Source of the DNA: Synechococcus sp. HW_metabat.21
Lineage (GTDB): Bacteria > Cyanobacteriota > Cyanobacteriia > PCC-6307 > Cyanobiaceae
Length of the DNA: 20,929 bases
Assembly (NCBI GenBank): GCA_018623875.1
Contig: JAAZUZ010000011.1
Location: 1 to 20,929 of the forward strand
Direction of reading: 5' to 3'
Positions 6,539-13,308 of the stretch are shown piece after piece. The notes beneath the pieces are model-generated. The model was not told the DNA's origin, did no database searches, and was given only the letters and a program-made list of their open reading frames with translations. The position numbers and the translations under genes are program-made. Every line of letters starts with the position of its first letter. The stretch's first letter is position 1.

Positions 6539-7188
6539 CCCGGCCCAGCGGCCTGCTGCTCGACGCCATGGGCACGTTGATTGGCCTGCGCCAATCCGTC
6601 GGGGAGAGCTACGCCGCCATCGCCCAGGACTTTGGGCTGGAGGTCGCCCCCGAGGCGATCAATGGCGTGTTCGCGGGCCTCTTTCGCCAGGCTCCGGAGC
6701 TGGCCTTCCCCACGCTGAGCGGAGAGGAGCTCGCCCAGGCGGAAGAACAGTGGTGGACCGATCTGGTGGAACAGGTTTTCCAAGCCTGCGGCCACGACGG
6801 TCCGTTGCCAGACGGATTCGGCAGAACCCTCTTCCAGCACTTCGCCGGCGCGGAACCCTGGCTGGTCTATCCCGATGTGGCCGCAAACCTGCAGCGCTGG
6901 AAGCAGCGGGGCTTGAAGCTGGCGGTGGTCAGCAACTTCGATCAGCGGCTGCTGACCCTGCTGGACGCACTCGAGCTCAGCCCCCTGCTGGATGCGGTGG
7001 TGGTCTCCTCGGTGGTCGGGGCCGCCAAGCCCAGTCCCTTGCCGCTGCAGACGGCGCTTGAGCAACTGGGGCTTAACGCCGATCAGGTCTGGCACATCGG
7101 AGACAGCCCGGAGGATGAAGCCAGTGCAGCCGCCGCGGGCATCCGCTGCCTGCTGATCAAGCGCCCGAAACCGAACGGCACCCCTTGA
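6535..7188 (+). CDS. HAD-like hydrolase with altered motif I
   Basis: A 217-residue HAD-superfamily protein of the subfamily IA/HDHD3 type. Motif I is LLLDAMGTLIG (nucleophile Asp10), motif II LAVVSNFD, motif III lysine in VGAAKPSP, and motif IV HIGDSPEDE. In classical HAD phosphatases motif I is DxDxT, where the second aspartate is the general acid/base; here that position is Met12, so the catalytic rate or chemistry may differ. A helical cap domain (about residues 20-100) follows motif I. The GTG start overlaps the ndbB TGA as GTGA, and its own TGA overlaps the TTG start of hflX, so the three genes are likely translationally coupled. The substrate is unknown; the position beside ndbB does not by itself prove a role in quinone synthesis. 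Confidence 0.82.
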   Translation: MTRPSGLLLDAMGTLIGLRQSVGESYAAIAQDFGLEVAPEAINGVFAGLFRQAPELAFPTLSGEELAQAEEQWWTDLVEQVFQACGHDGPLPDGFGRTLFQHFAGAEPWLVYPDVAANLQRWKQRGLKLAVVSNFDQRLLTLLDALELSPLLDAVVVSSVVGAAKPSPLPLQTALEQLGLNADQVWHIGDSPEDEASAAAAGIRCLLIKRPKPNGTP

Positions 7189-8801
7189 AGCAATCCGCGT
7201 TGATGGGCCGCACCGCTGGATTGCGGCCCGCTCAAACCAGGCGATTGGAGCGGCTGAGCCACCGGCGTCACCCGGAGAGCTCTGGGGTCGACTGGATCAG
7301 CCTGCAGCGCCTGGCGGCCGAAAGCGCGGAGCTGAATTTGCCCCTGAGCCTGGTTCTTGATGAACGGGGCCTCTGCCGTCTGCTCTGGGTCGGCCCCCTC
7401 GAGCAATCGGGACGACTGCTCGAGCGCCTGCCGGGAGGCCCGCGCCGGCAGGGCAATGCCCTGCGCTTGATCACCTGCGTCGGCCGGGCCAAGCACCTGG
7501 AGCCCCATGGCCATGAAGCCGTCGTGGGTCTCGACCTGCAACCAGGGTTTTGGCTGCGCTTCGGCCACACCCCCCAGGCCGGCGGCCGCTGGCCCGCCGC
7601 GGCCTTCAGCCCAAGCAGCGATCCCCACTGCCCCTGGCGGAGCTTGGAGGAGGGCGATCTAGCGGCCCTCTGTGCGTTGGCTCCGCCGGAGACCCGTGAG
7701 CCCACGCAGGCCCAAGCAACACCTGGGATCGAGCAGGTGCTGCTGCTGGTGCTCAGCCCCAGTGATCCAGAGGCGGCCCGCCGCGAAATCGCCGAGCTCG
7801 AAGGCCTCGTGCGCAGTGCGGGGGCCAAGCCCCTGGGCCTGGTGGTGCAGCGTCAGTCGAACCGCACCGGCCAGAACCTTTGGGGCGACGGCAAGGTGCA
7901 GGAGGCGGCCCTGGAAGCCCGGCGGCTGGGGGCCTCGCTGGTGGTGACCGATCGGGAACTCACCCCAGCCCAGGCCAGAACGCTGGAGGCACGGCTCGAG
8001 CTGCCCGTGAGCGACCGCAGTGAGCTGATCCTCGACATCTTTGCCCAGCGGGCTGCCAGTGCCGCCGGGCGTCTCCAGGTGGAACTCGCGCAGCTGCGCT
8101 ACCGGCTGCCCAGGCTCGCCGGCCGTGGCCTCTCGCTCTCCCGCCAAGGGGGCGGAATCGGCACCCGCGGCCCCGGGGAGACCCAGCTGGAGAAAGACCG
8201 GCGGGCCATTGCCCGCCGCATCGACAAATTGCAGCGGGATGTGCAGAAGCTCCGGGAACACCGGGCTCGGCTCCGTAGCAACCGGCGTTCCCAACGGCGC
8301 TTAGCCCTGGTGGGCTACACGAACGCCGGCAAGAGCTCCCTGCTGAACGCCCTGAGTAAGGCACCGCAGCAGGAGGCGGTGCTGGCGGAGAACAAGCTCT
8401 TCGCCACCCTGGATCCGACGACCCGGCGCATCGTGCAGCCCAATCCACAGGGGGGTGCGCCGGCCCATTTGCTCCTGACGGACACGGTGGGCTTCATCCG
8501 CGACCTGCCGCCCCCACTGGTGGAAGCCTTCCGCTCCACCCTGGAGGAGACCCTGGATGCCGATCGGCTGCTGCTCGTGGTCGACCTCTCCGATCCCGCC
8601 TGGAGCGAGCAGCTGCGCACCGTCAACACGATTCTCGATGAGCTGGGCAGCGAGGTGCCCCGGCAGCTAATCGCGAACCAAATCGACCGCTGCCCCGCCG
8701 GAGCGATCGATCAGGCCAAAGCCCTGGACCCCGAGGTGCTGTTCGTCTCCGCCACCGGTGGGCTGGGCCTGGAACACCTCAAGGGCAGCCTCTTCGCCTG
8801 A
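7185..8801 (+). CDS. hflX: Ribosome-associated GTPase HflX
   Basis: HflX is a GTPase that binds and splits stalled 70S ribosomes. The G motifs are LVGYTNAGKSSLLNAL (G1), DPTTRRI (G2 region), LLTDTVGFIRDLPP (G3) and ANQIDR (G4). Before these come the HflX N-domain (LWGDGKVQEAALEARRLGA, ELTPAQARTLE, SDRSELILDIFAQRA, LQVELAQLRYRLPRLAG) and the glycine-rich GGGIGTRGPGETQLEKDRR. About 185 extra residues precede the standard N-domain, as I recall from cyanobacterial HflX proteins. The TTG at 7185, overlapping the upstream TGA, gives the start MKQSALMGRTAGL; an in-frame ATG at 7203 is the alternative. Length is 538 residues, against about 400-430 in E. coli-type HflX. Confidence 0.93.
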   Translation: MKQSALMGRTAGLRPAQTRRLERLSHRRHPESSGVDWISLQRLAAESAELNLPLSLVLDERGLCRLLWVGPLEQSGRLLERLPGGPRRQGNALRLITCVGRAKHLEPHGHEAVVGLDLQPGFWLRFGHTPQAGGRWPAAAFSPSSDPHCPWRSLEEGDLAALCALAPPETREPTQAQATPGIEQVLLLVLSPSDPEAARREIAELEGLVRSAGAKPLGLVVQRQSNRTGQNLWGDGKVQEAALEARRLGASLVVTDRELTPAQARTLEARLELPVSDRSELILDIFAQRAASAAGRLQVELAQLRYRLPRLAGRGLSLSRQGGGIGTRGPGETQLEKDRRAIARRIDKLQRDVQKLREHRARLRSNRRSQRRLALVGYTNAGKSSLLNALSKAPQQEAVLAENKLFATLDPTTRRIVQPNPQGGAPAHLLLTDTVGFIRDLPPPLVEAFRSTLEETLDADRLLLVVDLSDPAWSEQLRTVNTILDELGSEVPRQLIANQIDRCPAGAIDQAKALDPEVLFVSATGGLGLEHLKGSLFA

Positions 8802-8859
8802 AGTCCGTCAAGGCCCCGGGCGGATATGCCACGATCGGCTCCACCAACTGGCCACGGCC

Positions 8860-9495
8860 ATGCCTCTGCAGCTCGGCGACACCGTTCCCGATTTCACCCA
8901 GGACTCCCAGCTGGGTCCGATCAACCTCTACGACTTCGCTGGTGACAGCTGGGTTGTGCTGTTCTCCCACCCCGCTGACTACACCCCGGTCTGCACCACC
9001 GAACTCGGTGAGGTCTCCCGCCTGCGCGCGGAATGGGACAAGCGCAATGTCAAAACCATTGCCCTGAGCGTCGATTCCGCCGAGAGCCACAAGGGCTGGA
9101 TCTGCGACATCAACGAGGTCCAGAAGACCACCGTTGACTATCCGATCCTCGCCGACGAAGACAAGAAGGTGAGCGATCTCTACGGGATGATCCATCCCAA
9201 GTCGCTCAACAACCTGACGGTGCGCTCGGTGTTCATCATCGACCCGAGCAAGAAGCTGCGCCTGCAGATCACCTACCCCGCCAGCACTGGCCGGAACTTC
9301 AACGAGATCCTTCGGGTGATCGACTCCCTGCAACTCACCGACAACCACCAAGTCGCCACACCGGTGAACTGGACCGACGGTCAGGACTGCGTCGTGGTGC
9401 CTTCGATCCCCACGGACGAAGCCCGCGGCAAGTTCCCCAAGGGCGTCACCGAGATCAAGCCCTACCTGCGCATGACCCCGCAGCCCAACAAGTGA
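8860..9495 (+). CDS. 1-Cys peroxiredoxin (Prx6 type)
   Basis: A 211-residue peroxidase of the Prx6 subfamily. The active site SHPADYTPVCTTE carries the peroxidatic Cys45. The long C-terminal domain, with VNWTDGQDCVVVPSI and the FPKGVTEIKPYLR ending, is diagnostic of the 1-Cys branch. There is no resolving cysteine in the position used by two-cysteine enzymes; the other cysteines are in GWICDIN and GQDCVV. The ATG at 8860 gives the canonical start MPLQLGDTVPDFTQDS. It lies 58 bases after hflX, has its own downstream terminator, and is cytosolic. Together with PrxQ at 3423 it gives this window two peroxide-scavenging enzymes. Confidence 0.94.
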   Translation: MPLQLGDTVPDFTQDSQLGPINLYDFAGDSWVVLFSHPADYTPVCTTELGEVSRLRAEWDKRNVKTIALSVDSAESHKGWICDINEVQKTTVDYPILADEDKKVSDLYGMIHPKSLNNLTVRSVFIIDPSKKLRLQITYPASTGRNFNEILRVIDSLQLTDNHQVATPVNWTDGQDCVVVPSIPTDEARGKFPKGVTEIKPYLRMTPQPNK

Positions 9496-9527
9496 CAGTG
9501 AGTCGCTAACCCCTCGTCAGAGGCGCG

Positions 9528-9557
9528 AGCCCTCGGGAGAATTCCCGGGGGCTTTTT
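9528..9557 (+). terminator. Intrinsic terminator after the 1-Cys peroxiredoxin gene
   Basis: A 10-bp stem (9528-9537 with 9544-9553, arm AGCCCTCGGG, one G-T pair) closes a six-base loop and is followed by a T run (9553-9557). It lies 33 bases past the peroxiredoxin stop codon and ends only eight bases before the anmK start codon. Confidence 0.9.
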
Positions 9558-9565
9558 GCTGGGCG

Positions 9566-10711
9566 ATGCGGGTCTTGGGACTGATGAGCGGCACCAGCGC
9601 CGATGGCGTTGATGCGGTGCTCGCCAGCTTCCACGGACCGCTCCGGAGGCCCCGCTGGCAGATCCACGGCCGAGCCTCGGTGGCCTACCCAGCCCCCTTG
9701 CGCGATCAGATCGTGGCGGTCGGCCAGGGACAGCCCACCACCGCAGCGGACCTGCTGGAGCTCGGCGAAGCTCTCACTGACGTGCAGGCCGAGGCGGCCC
9801 TGGCCTGCGATCCGGAGGGGAGCGCTGAGCGGGTGGGCTGCCACGGCCAGACGCTCTGGCACCGTCCCCCCAGCCCTGAGCGAGCCGGCAACAGCTGGCA
9901 ACTGCTGCATGCGCAGCGCTTGGCCCACCGGCTAGGCCGGCCTGTGGTCTTTGACTTCCGCGCCGCTGACCTCGCCCTGGGCGGCCAAGGGGCGCCCCTC
10001 GTGCCCGCCGCGGATGCCGCCCTACTGCCCCCCATTGGCGGCTGGCGAGCCCTGCTGAACCTGGGGGGCATTGCCAACTTGACCCTGCTGCCGCCCTGCT
10101 CCGGGCCCGAACGGGGCGCGGCGGTACTCGGCTGGGACTGCGGCCCTGCCAACACGCTGCTGGATCTCGCGGTTCAGCACTTCAGCCAGGGCGCCCAGAG
10201 CTTTGATGCGGGCGGGTCCTGGGCGGCCAAGGGCCAAGCCGATGAGGCTCTGATCGCCCGCTGGCTGCAGGAGCCCTATGTCCAGGGCCGCCCCCCCAAA
10301 TCCACAGGCCGGGAGCTCTTTGGCGCCGCCGATCTCCAGCGCCGCCTGCTGGAGATGGATCCGGCCAAACCCGCCGATGCCCTCGCCACCTTGACGGGCT
10401 TCACCGCCGCGGTGGTCGCCCAGGATTTGCAGCACGGGACACCGCCTCTGGAACTGCTCGTGGCCGGGGGCGGCGCGCGCAACACCACCTTGATGGCTGA
10501 ACTGCGGCGCCGCTGCCGCGGCCTACGCCTGCGCCCCCTGGCGGAGCTCGGCATCGCCGAGAGCGATCGCGAAGCCCTCGCCTTTGCCCTACTCGCCTGG
10601 TGGCACGCCCGGGGCGTGAGTGGTTCGCTGACCTCGGTCACGGGAGCCCGCCGCCCCTCCGTGCTGGGCCTCTGCGCGGATCCTCCGGGGCGTGAAGGCC
10701 AGCGGGACTGA
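9566..10711 (+). CDS. anmK: Anhydro-N-acetylmuramic acid kinase
   Basis: AnmK cleaves and phosphorylates 1,6-anhydro-N-acetylmuramic acid to MurNAc-6-phosphate in cell-wall recycling. The 381-residue protein shows the family signatures in order: LGLMSGTSADGVDAVL at the N-terminus, GCHGQTLWHRP, FDFRAADLALGGQGAPLVPAAD, LNLGGIANLT, GWDCGPANTLLD, and VAGGGARNTTLM in the second lobe. The ATG at 9566 gives the standard N-terminus and length. It begins eight bases after the T-tract of the upstream terminator, so its promoter must lie inside or before that terminator, unless it is expressed by read-through or as a nearly leaderless message. No other wall-recycling gene is adjacent. Confidence 0.95.
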   Translation: MRVLGLMSGTSADGVDAVLASFHGPLRRPRWQIHGRASVAYPAPLRDQIVAVGQGQPTTAADLLELGEALTDVQAEAALACDPEGSAERVGCHGQTLWHRPPSPERAGNSWQLLHAQRLAHRLGRPVVFDFRAADLALGGQGAPLVPAADAALLPPIGGWRALLNLGGIANLTLLPPCSGPERGAAVLGWDCGPANTLLDLAVQHFSQGAQSFDAGGSWAAKGQADEALIARWLQEPYVQGRPPKSTGRELFGAADLQRRLLEMDPAKPADALATLTGFTAAVVAQDLQHGTPPLELLVAGGGARNTTLMAELRRRCRGLRLRPLAELGIAESDREALAFALLAWWHARGVSGSLTSVTGARRPSVLGLCADPPGREGQRD

Positions 10712-10785
10712 GATCAACTTCCGTCGCGAAGGATCGGCAAGAAGCGATGCCATCCATAGGGTGAGAGGGACCGGCCGAAGAATCA

Positions 10786-11019
10786 ATGAGTTCCGGCAAT
10801 GCCCCCGCGCTCTACGAGCGCATCCGCAGCGACCACGACCTCACCCAGGAGCTATTCCGGCAAGCCCTGCAGGACCCTTCAGGCACCCTGAGTCGCATCT
10901 GTGACCTGGGATCCAGCTGGGGGCTGCCCGTCAGTCGAGACGACGTCAAAGCCCATCTGGCGAGCGTCGAGGATCCCGACACCAAGCAGTGGCTGCTCAA
11001 GGCCCGCGGCGGACTCTGA
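10786..11019 (+). CDS. Small Nif11-like protein
   Basis: A 77-residue protein starting MSSGNAPALYERIRSD. The order of elements, a helix with an LxxELFRQAL pattern, a variable loop (DPSGTLSRICDLGSSWGLPVS), then a second helix (RDDVKAHLASV), resembles the cyanobacterial Nif11 family, whose domains occur as free-standing proteins and as peptide leaders. This is recalled similarity of moderate strength. There is no Gly-Gly leader motif and no cysteine-rich core, so it does not look like a modified-peptide precursor. The single cysteine is in RICDLG. The ATG at 10786 lies 74 bases after anmK. The same DNA is crossed on the other strand by the C-terminal part of a possible membrane protein gene. 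Confidence 0.6.
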   Translation: MSSGNAPALYERIRSDHDLTQELFRQALQDPSGTLSRICDLGSSWGLPVSRDDVKAHLASVEDPDTKQWLLKARGGL

Positions 11020-11136
11020 GCGGTTGCGCTGGGGACGGCGGTCTTCGCCCATCCAACTGAAAAACAGCCAGTAGCTGACGATCGCGAGGCCTGCGGCCAC
11101 CACCAGGGCCGCCACCTGCTCGAGTCGCTTGACCAT
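10879..11136 (-). CDS. Possible small single-helix membrane protein
   Basis: An 85-residue frame. Residues 1-39 (11136-11020) fall in otherwise empty DNA and look coding: an N-terminal amphipathic start (MVKRLEQ), one clear transmembrane helix (AALVVAAGLAIVSYWLFFSW), then the basic segment GEDRRPQRNR. Third-position GC over these 39 codons is 33 of 39, similar to real genes here. The remaining residues run antisense through the Nif11-like gene and have no recognisable character, so the true product may be short in function even if the frame continues. No Shine-Dalgarno is seen before the ATG. I do not recognise the family. If real, it is an inner- or thylakoid-membrane microprotein. Confidence 0.5.
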   Translation of the reverse strand: MVKRLEQVAALVVAAGLAIVSYWLFFSWMGEDRRPQRNRSESAAGLEQPLLGVGILDARQMGFDVVSTDGQPPAGSQVTDATQGA

Positions 11137-11260
11137 GACGGTCTAGGCAGTCAGGAAGCTCCAGTCTGCCGGGCGGGTCGGACCGGAATCGGCCGGAGGG
11201 AGATGATGCTGGTACGACCCAGGGCGTGAGCCCGAACCGGCGCCCTCTACCGCTACCGCC
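11137..11260. other. Intergenic region upstream of the ABC-F gene
   Basis: This 124-base GC-rich gap separates a possible divergent start (11136, minus) from the ABC-F start. I see only a tiny GGGC/GCCC stem (11223-11234) and imperfect CCGG-type symmetries, with no convincing promoter, terminator or RNA gene. It should hold the ABC-F promoter. Confidence 0.4.
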
Positions 11261-12985
11261 TTGCTCCGCCTCGAACGCGTCTCCAAGATCTATCCCACGG
11301 GCGAGGTGCTCCGGGATGTCACCTGGGAGGTGAAAGCCGGCGACCGCATTGGTCTGGTCGGCGTGAATGGCGCCGGCAAATCCACCCAGATGCGGATCAT
11401 TTCTGGGCTAGAGGAGCCCAGCAGTGGGCAGGTGGTGAAGCAGGGGGAACCCCGCATCGTCTACCTCCAACAGGAATTTGACGTCGATCTGACGCGCACG
11501 GTGCGTCAGGAGCTCTTCCAGGCCTTCGGCGAGGCCGCCGAGGTGCTCAACCGCCAACGGCAGGTGGAAGAGGAGATGGCCTCCGAGAAGGCCGCAAGCG
11601 ACCCCGATCACCTCGACAAGCTCATCCATGAACTCGGCCGGCTGCAAAGCCGATTTGAGGGCCTCCATGGCTATGAGCTCGATGCCCGCATCGACAAGCT
11701 GCTTCCCACCATCGGCTTCACCCCGGAGGGGGCCGAGCAGCTCGTGGCGGACTACTCGGGCGGCTGGCAGATGCGGATTGCCCTGGGCAAGGTGCTTCTC
11801 CAGGAGCCGGACCTGCTGCTGCTGGACGAACCGACGAACCACCTGGACGTCGAGACGATCCAATGGCTCGAGGACTACCTGATCGGCCAGACCTGTCCCC
11901 TGGTGGTCATCAGCCATGACCGGGCCTTCCTCGATCGTGTCTGCAACCAAATCGTCGAGACCGAACGGGGCGTCTCCCGCAGCTACCTGGGCAATTACAG
12001 CAACCACCTCGAGCAGAAAGCGCTGGAGCGGGAAGCCGGCCAGGCGGCCTTTGAGCGGCAACAGAAGGAACTCGCCACCCAACAGGCCTACATCGACCGC
12101 TTCCGCGCCAGCGCCACCCGATCCACCCAGGCCAAGAGCCGCGAGAAGCTGCTCGACAAGGTGGAGCGGATCGAGGCCCCGATCGAGAGCGTCAGCGGTC
12201 CGCGCTTCCAGTTCCCGCCCGCGCCACGCAGCGGCCGGCTGATCGCTGAGATCAAGGACCTGACCCACAGCTACGGCGAGCAGATCCTCTTTTTAGGGGC
12301 CAACCTCGAGATTGAACGGGGGGACCGGATTGCCTTTGTCGGCCCCAATGGAGCAGGAAAATCCACCCTGCTGCGGCTGGTCATGGGCATCGAGACCCCC
12401 GAGGAGGGCTCAGCCGAGCTGGGGGAGCACAACGTGATCGCCAGCTACTTCGAGCAGAACCAAGCCGAAGCCTTGGATCTGAGCAAGACGGTGATCGACA
12501 CCATGTTCGAGGCCGTACCGGACTGGACCCAAACCCAGGTGCGATCCCTGCTGGGCAGCTTCTGCTTCAGCAATGACGCGGTCTTCAAAGAAGTCGGCAA
12601 GCTCAGCGGCGGTGAGAAGGCCCGCCTGGCCCTGGCCCTGATGCTGCTCAGCCCCTGCAATCTGCTGGTGCTGGATGAGCCAACGAACCACCTCGACATC
12701 CCCGCCAAGGAGATGCTGGAGAACGCCCTGAGGGACTACGAAGGGGCGGCGCTGGTGGTCAGCCACGACCGTTATTTCGTCTCCCAAGTCGCCAACAAGA
12801 TCGTCGAAATCCGCGACGGCGAACTGGTGGTCTATCGCGGCGATTACGCCTACTACCGCGAGAAGAAAGCTGAGGAGGCCGCCGCCGCCGAAGCCGCCCG
12901 ACAGGCCGCCGAACAGGAGGCCAAACGCAAGGCCAAACGCGACAAACAAAAAGCCAAGGAGGCGGCCCGAAAATCCGCTGCCTAA
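11261..12985 (+). CDS. ABC-F family ribosome-associated ATPase
   Basis: A 574-residue protein with two ABC ATPase domains and no membrane segment, the mark of ABC-F translation factors. Domain 1 has Walker A GVNGAGKST (about residues 34-42), signature YSGGWQMRI and Walker B DLLLLDEPTNHLD. Domain 2 has Walker A GPNGAGKST (about 361-369), signature LSGGEKARLAL and Walker B NLLVLDEPTNHLD. Between the domains is a charged helical linker (AFERQQKELATQQAYIDRF and onward) matching the P-site tRNA-interaction segment. The C-terminus is a highly charged helix rich in Lys, Ala and Glu. The TTG at 11261 gives MLRLERVSKIYPTGEVL, the usual start of this cyanobacterial group; no in-frame ATG or GTG is nearby. 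Which ABC-F subtype (EttA, Uup, YdiF-like) cannot be fixed by eye. Confidence 0.92.
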   Translation: MLRLERVSKIYPTGEVLRDVTWEVKAGDRIGLVGVNGAGKSTQMRIISGLEEPSSGQVVKQGEPRIVYLQQEFDVDLTRTVRQELFQAFGEAAEVLNRQRQVEEEMASEKAASDPDHLDKLIHELGRLQSRFEGLHGYELDARIDKLLPTIGFTPEGAEQLVADYSGGWQMRIALGKVLLQEPDLLLLDEPTNHLDVETIQWLEDYLIGQTCPLVVISHDRAFLDRVCNQIVETERGVSRSYLGNYSNHLEQKALEREAGQAAFERQQKELATQQAYIDRFRASATRSTQAKSREKLLDKVERIEAPIESVSGPRFQFPPAPRSGRLIAEIKDLTHSYGEQILFLGANLEIERGDRIAFVGPNGAGKSTLLRLVMGIETPEEGSAELGEHNVIASYFEQNQAEALDLSKTVIDTMFEAVPDWTQTQVRSLLGSFCFSNDAVFKEVGKLSGGEKARLALALMLLSPCNLLVLDEPTNHLDIPAKEMLENALRDYEGAALVVSHDRYFVSQVANKIVEIRDGELVVYRGDYAYYREKKAEEAAAAEAARQAAEQEAKRKAKRDKQKAKEAARKSAA

Positions 12986-13051
12986 CAGGAAACTGGCAAC
13001 AAAGAACAGAGGCGAGATCGAATAAATACCTAACGCAGAAACTTCACATTG

Positions 13052-13081
13052 CCCTAGGCAAGAAGACTCATTCTTCTAGGG
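13052..13081. promoter_or_regulatory. Bulged hairpin between the ABC-F gene and the twin-CX3C gene
   Basis: CCCTAG (13052-13057) pairs with CTAGGG (13076-13081) and AAGAA (13060-13064) with TTCTT (13071-13075). This gives 11 bp with a two-base bulge and a six-base loop (GACTCA). No T-run follows in either direction, so it is not a standard intrinsic terminator. It sits about 50 bases upstream of the small gene at 13131, inside an unusually AT-rich 145-base gap (12986-13130). It may be a 5' UTR element or processing site, or the 3' end of the ABC-F message. Confidence 0.45.
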
Positions 13082-13130
13082 GTTATCGACAAGTTATGCA
13101 TAGGCTGTCTAGGCCCATCGAGAGCCGGCC

Positions 13131-13304
13131 ATGGACCCCCTGTTCAACACGACGCCATCGGCCTTTCGCTCCAGCCACGGCGCCGCTCCAGCGCGCAAGG
13201 AGAGCGACCCGGTGAGCAGCTACTTCGAATGCATCACGGCCTGCTCCGTGGATGACGGCGAATGCGTCACCCAATGCGTCGAGGTCCTGCGCGAGCAGCA
13301 ATGA
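13131..13304 (+). CDS. Small protein with a twin CX3C cysteine motif
   Basis: A 57-residue gene below common length cut-offs. The first half (MDPLFNTTPSAFRSSHGAA and a basic stretch to about residue 27) looks disordered. The second half, SSYFECITACSVDDGECVTQ then CVEVLREQQ, has Cys34-x3-Cys38-x6-Cys45-x3-Cys49 in what reads as two short helices joined by a polar acidic turn. Such a helical-hairpin twin CX3C layout could hold two disulfides or one metal ion. There is no signal peptide, so it should be cytosolic. It is preceded by the AT-rich hairpin region and ends four bases before the convergent protease gene. Supporting coding evidence is the structured cysteine pattern and a clean ATG-to-TGA frame filling an otherwise empty gap. 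I believe it is a conserved cyanobacterial small protein but cannot name a function. Confidence 0.75.
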   Translation: MDPLFNTTPSAFRSSHGAAPARKESDPVSSYFECITACSVDDGECVTQCVEVLREQQ

Positions 13305-13308
13305 AGCC

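Noticed and set aside
417..10570. HIP1 octamers (GCGATCGC) at 417, 10563, 14689 and 15985
   Set aside because: Four copies in 21 kb at this GC content is only a modest excess over chance. HIP1 is a known cyanobacterial genome-wide motif, so it is not a local signal.
10720..10733. A near-palindrome around TCGCGA upstream of the Nif11-like gene
   Set aside because: The symmetry is imperfect (12 of 14), centred on a common GC-rich hexamer, with no promoter context.
10786..11019. A ribosomally made modified-peptide precursor (Nif11-leader type)
   Set aside because: There is no Gly-Gly leader end, no core rich in Cys, Ser or Thr, and no modifying enzyme or peptidase-type transporter nearby. The neighbouring ABC protein is a soluble ABC-F factor.
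11261..12985. An ABC transporter ATPase or a drug-resistance determinant
   Set aside because: Two fused ABC domains with the tRNA-contacting linker and no membrane protein partner mark it as a translation-type ABC-F protein; nothing indicates resistance.
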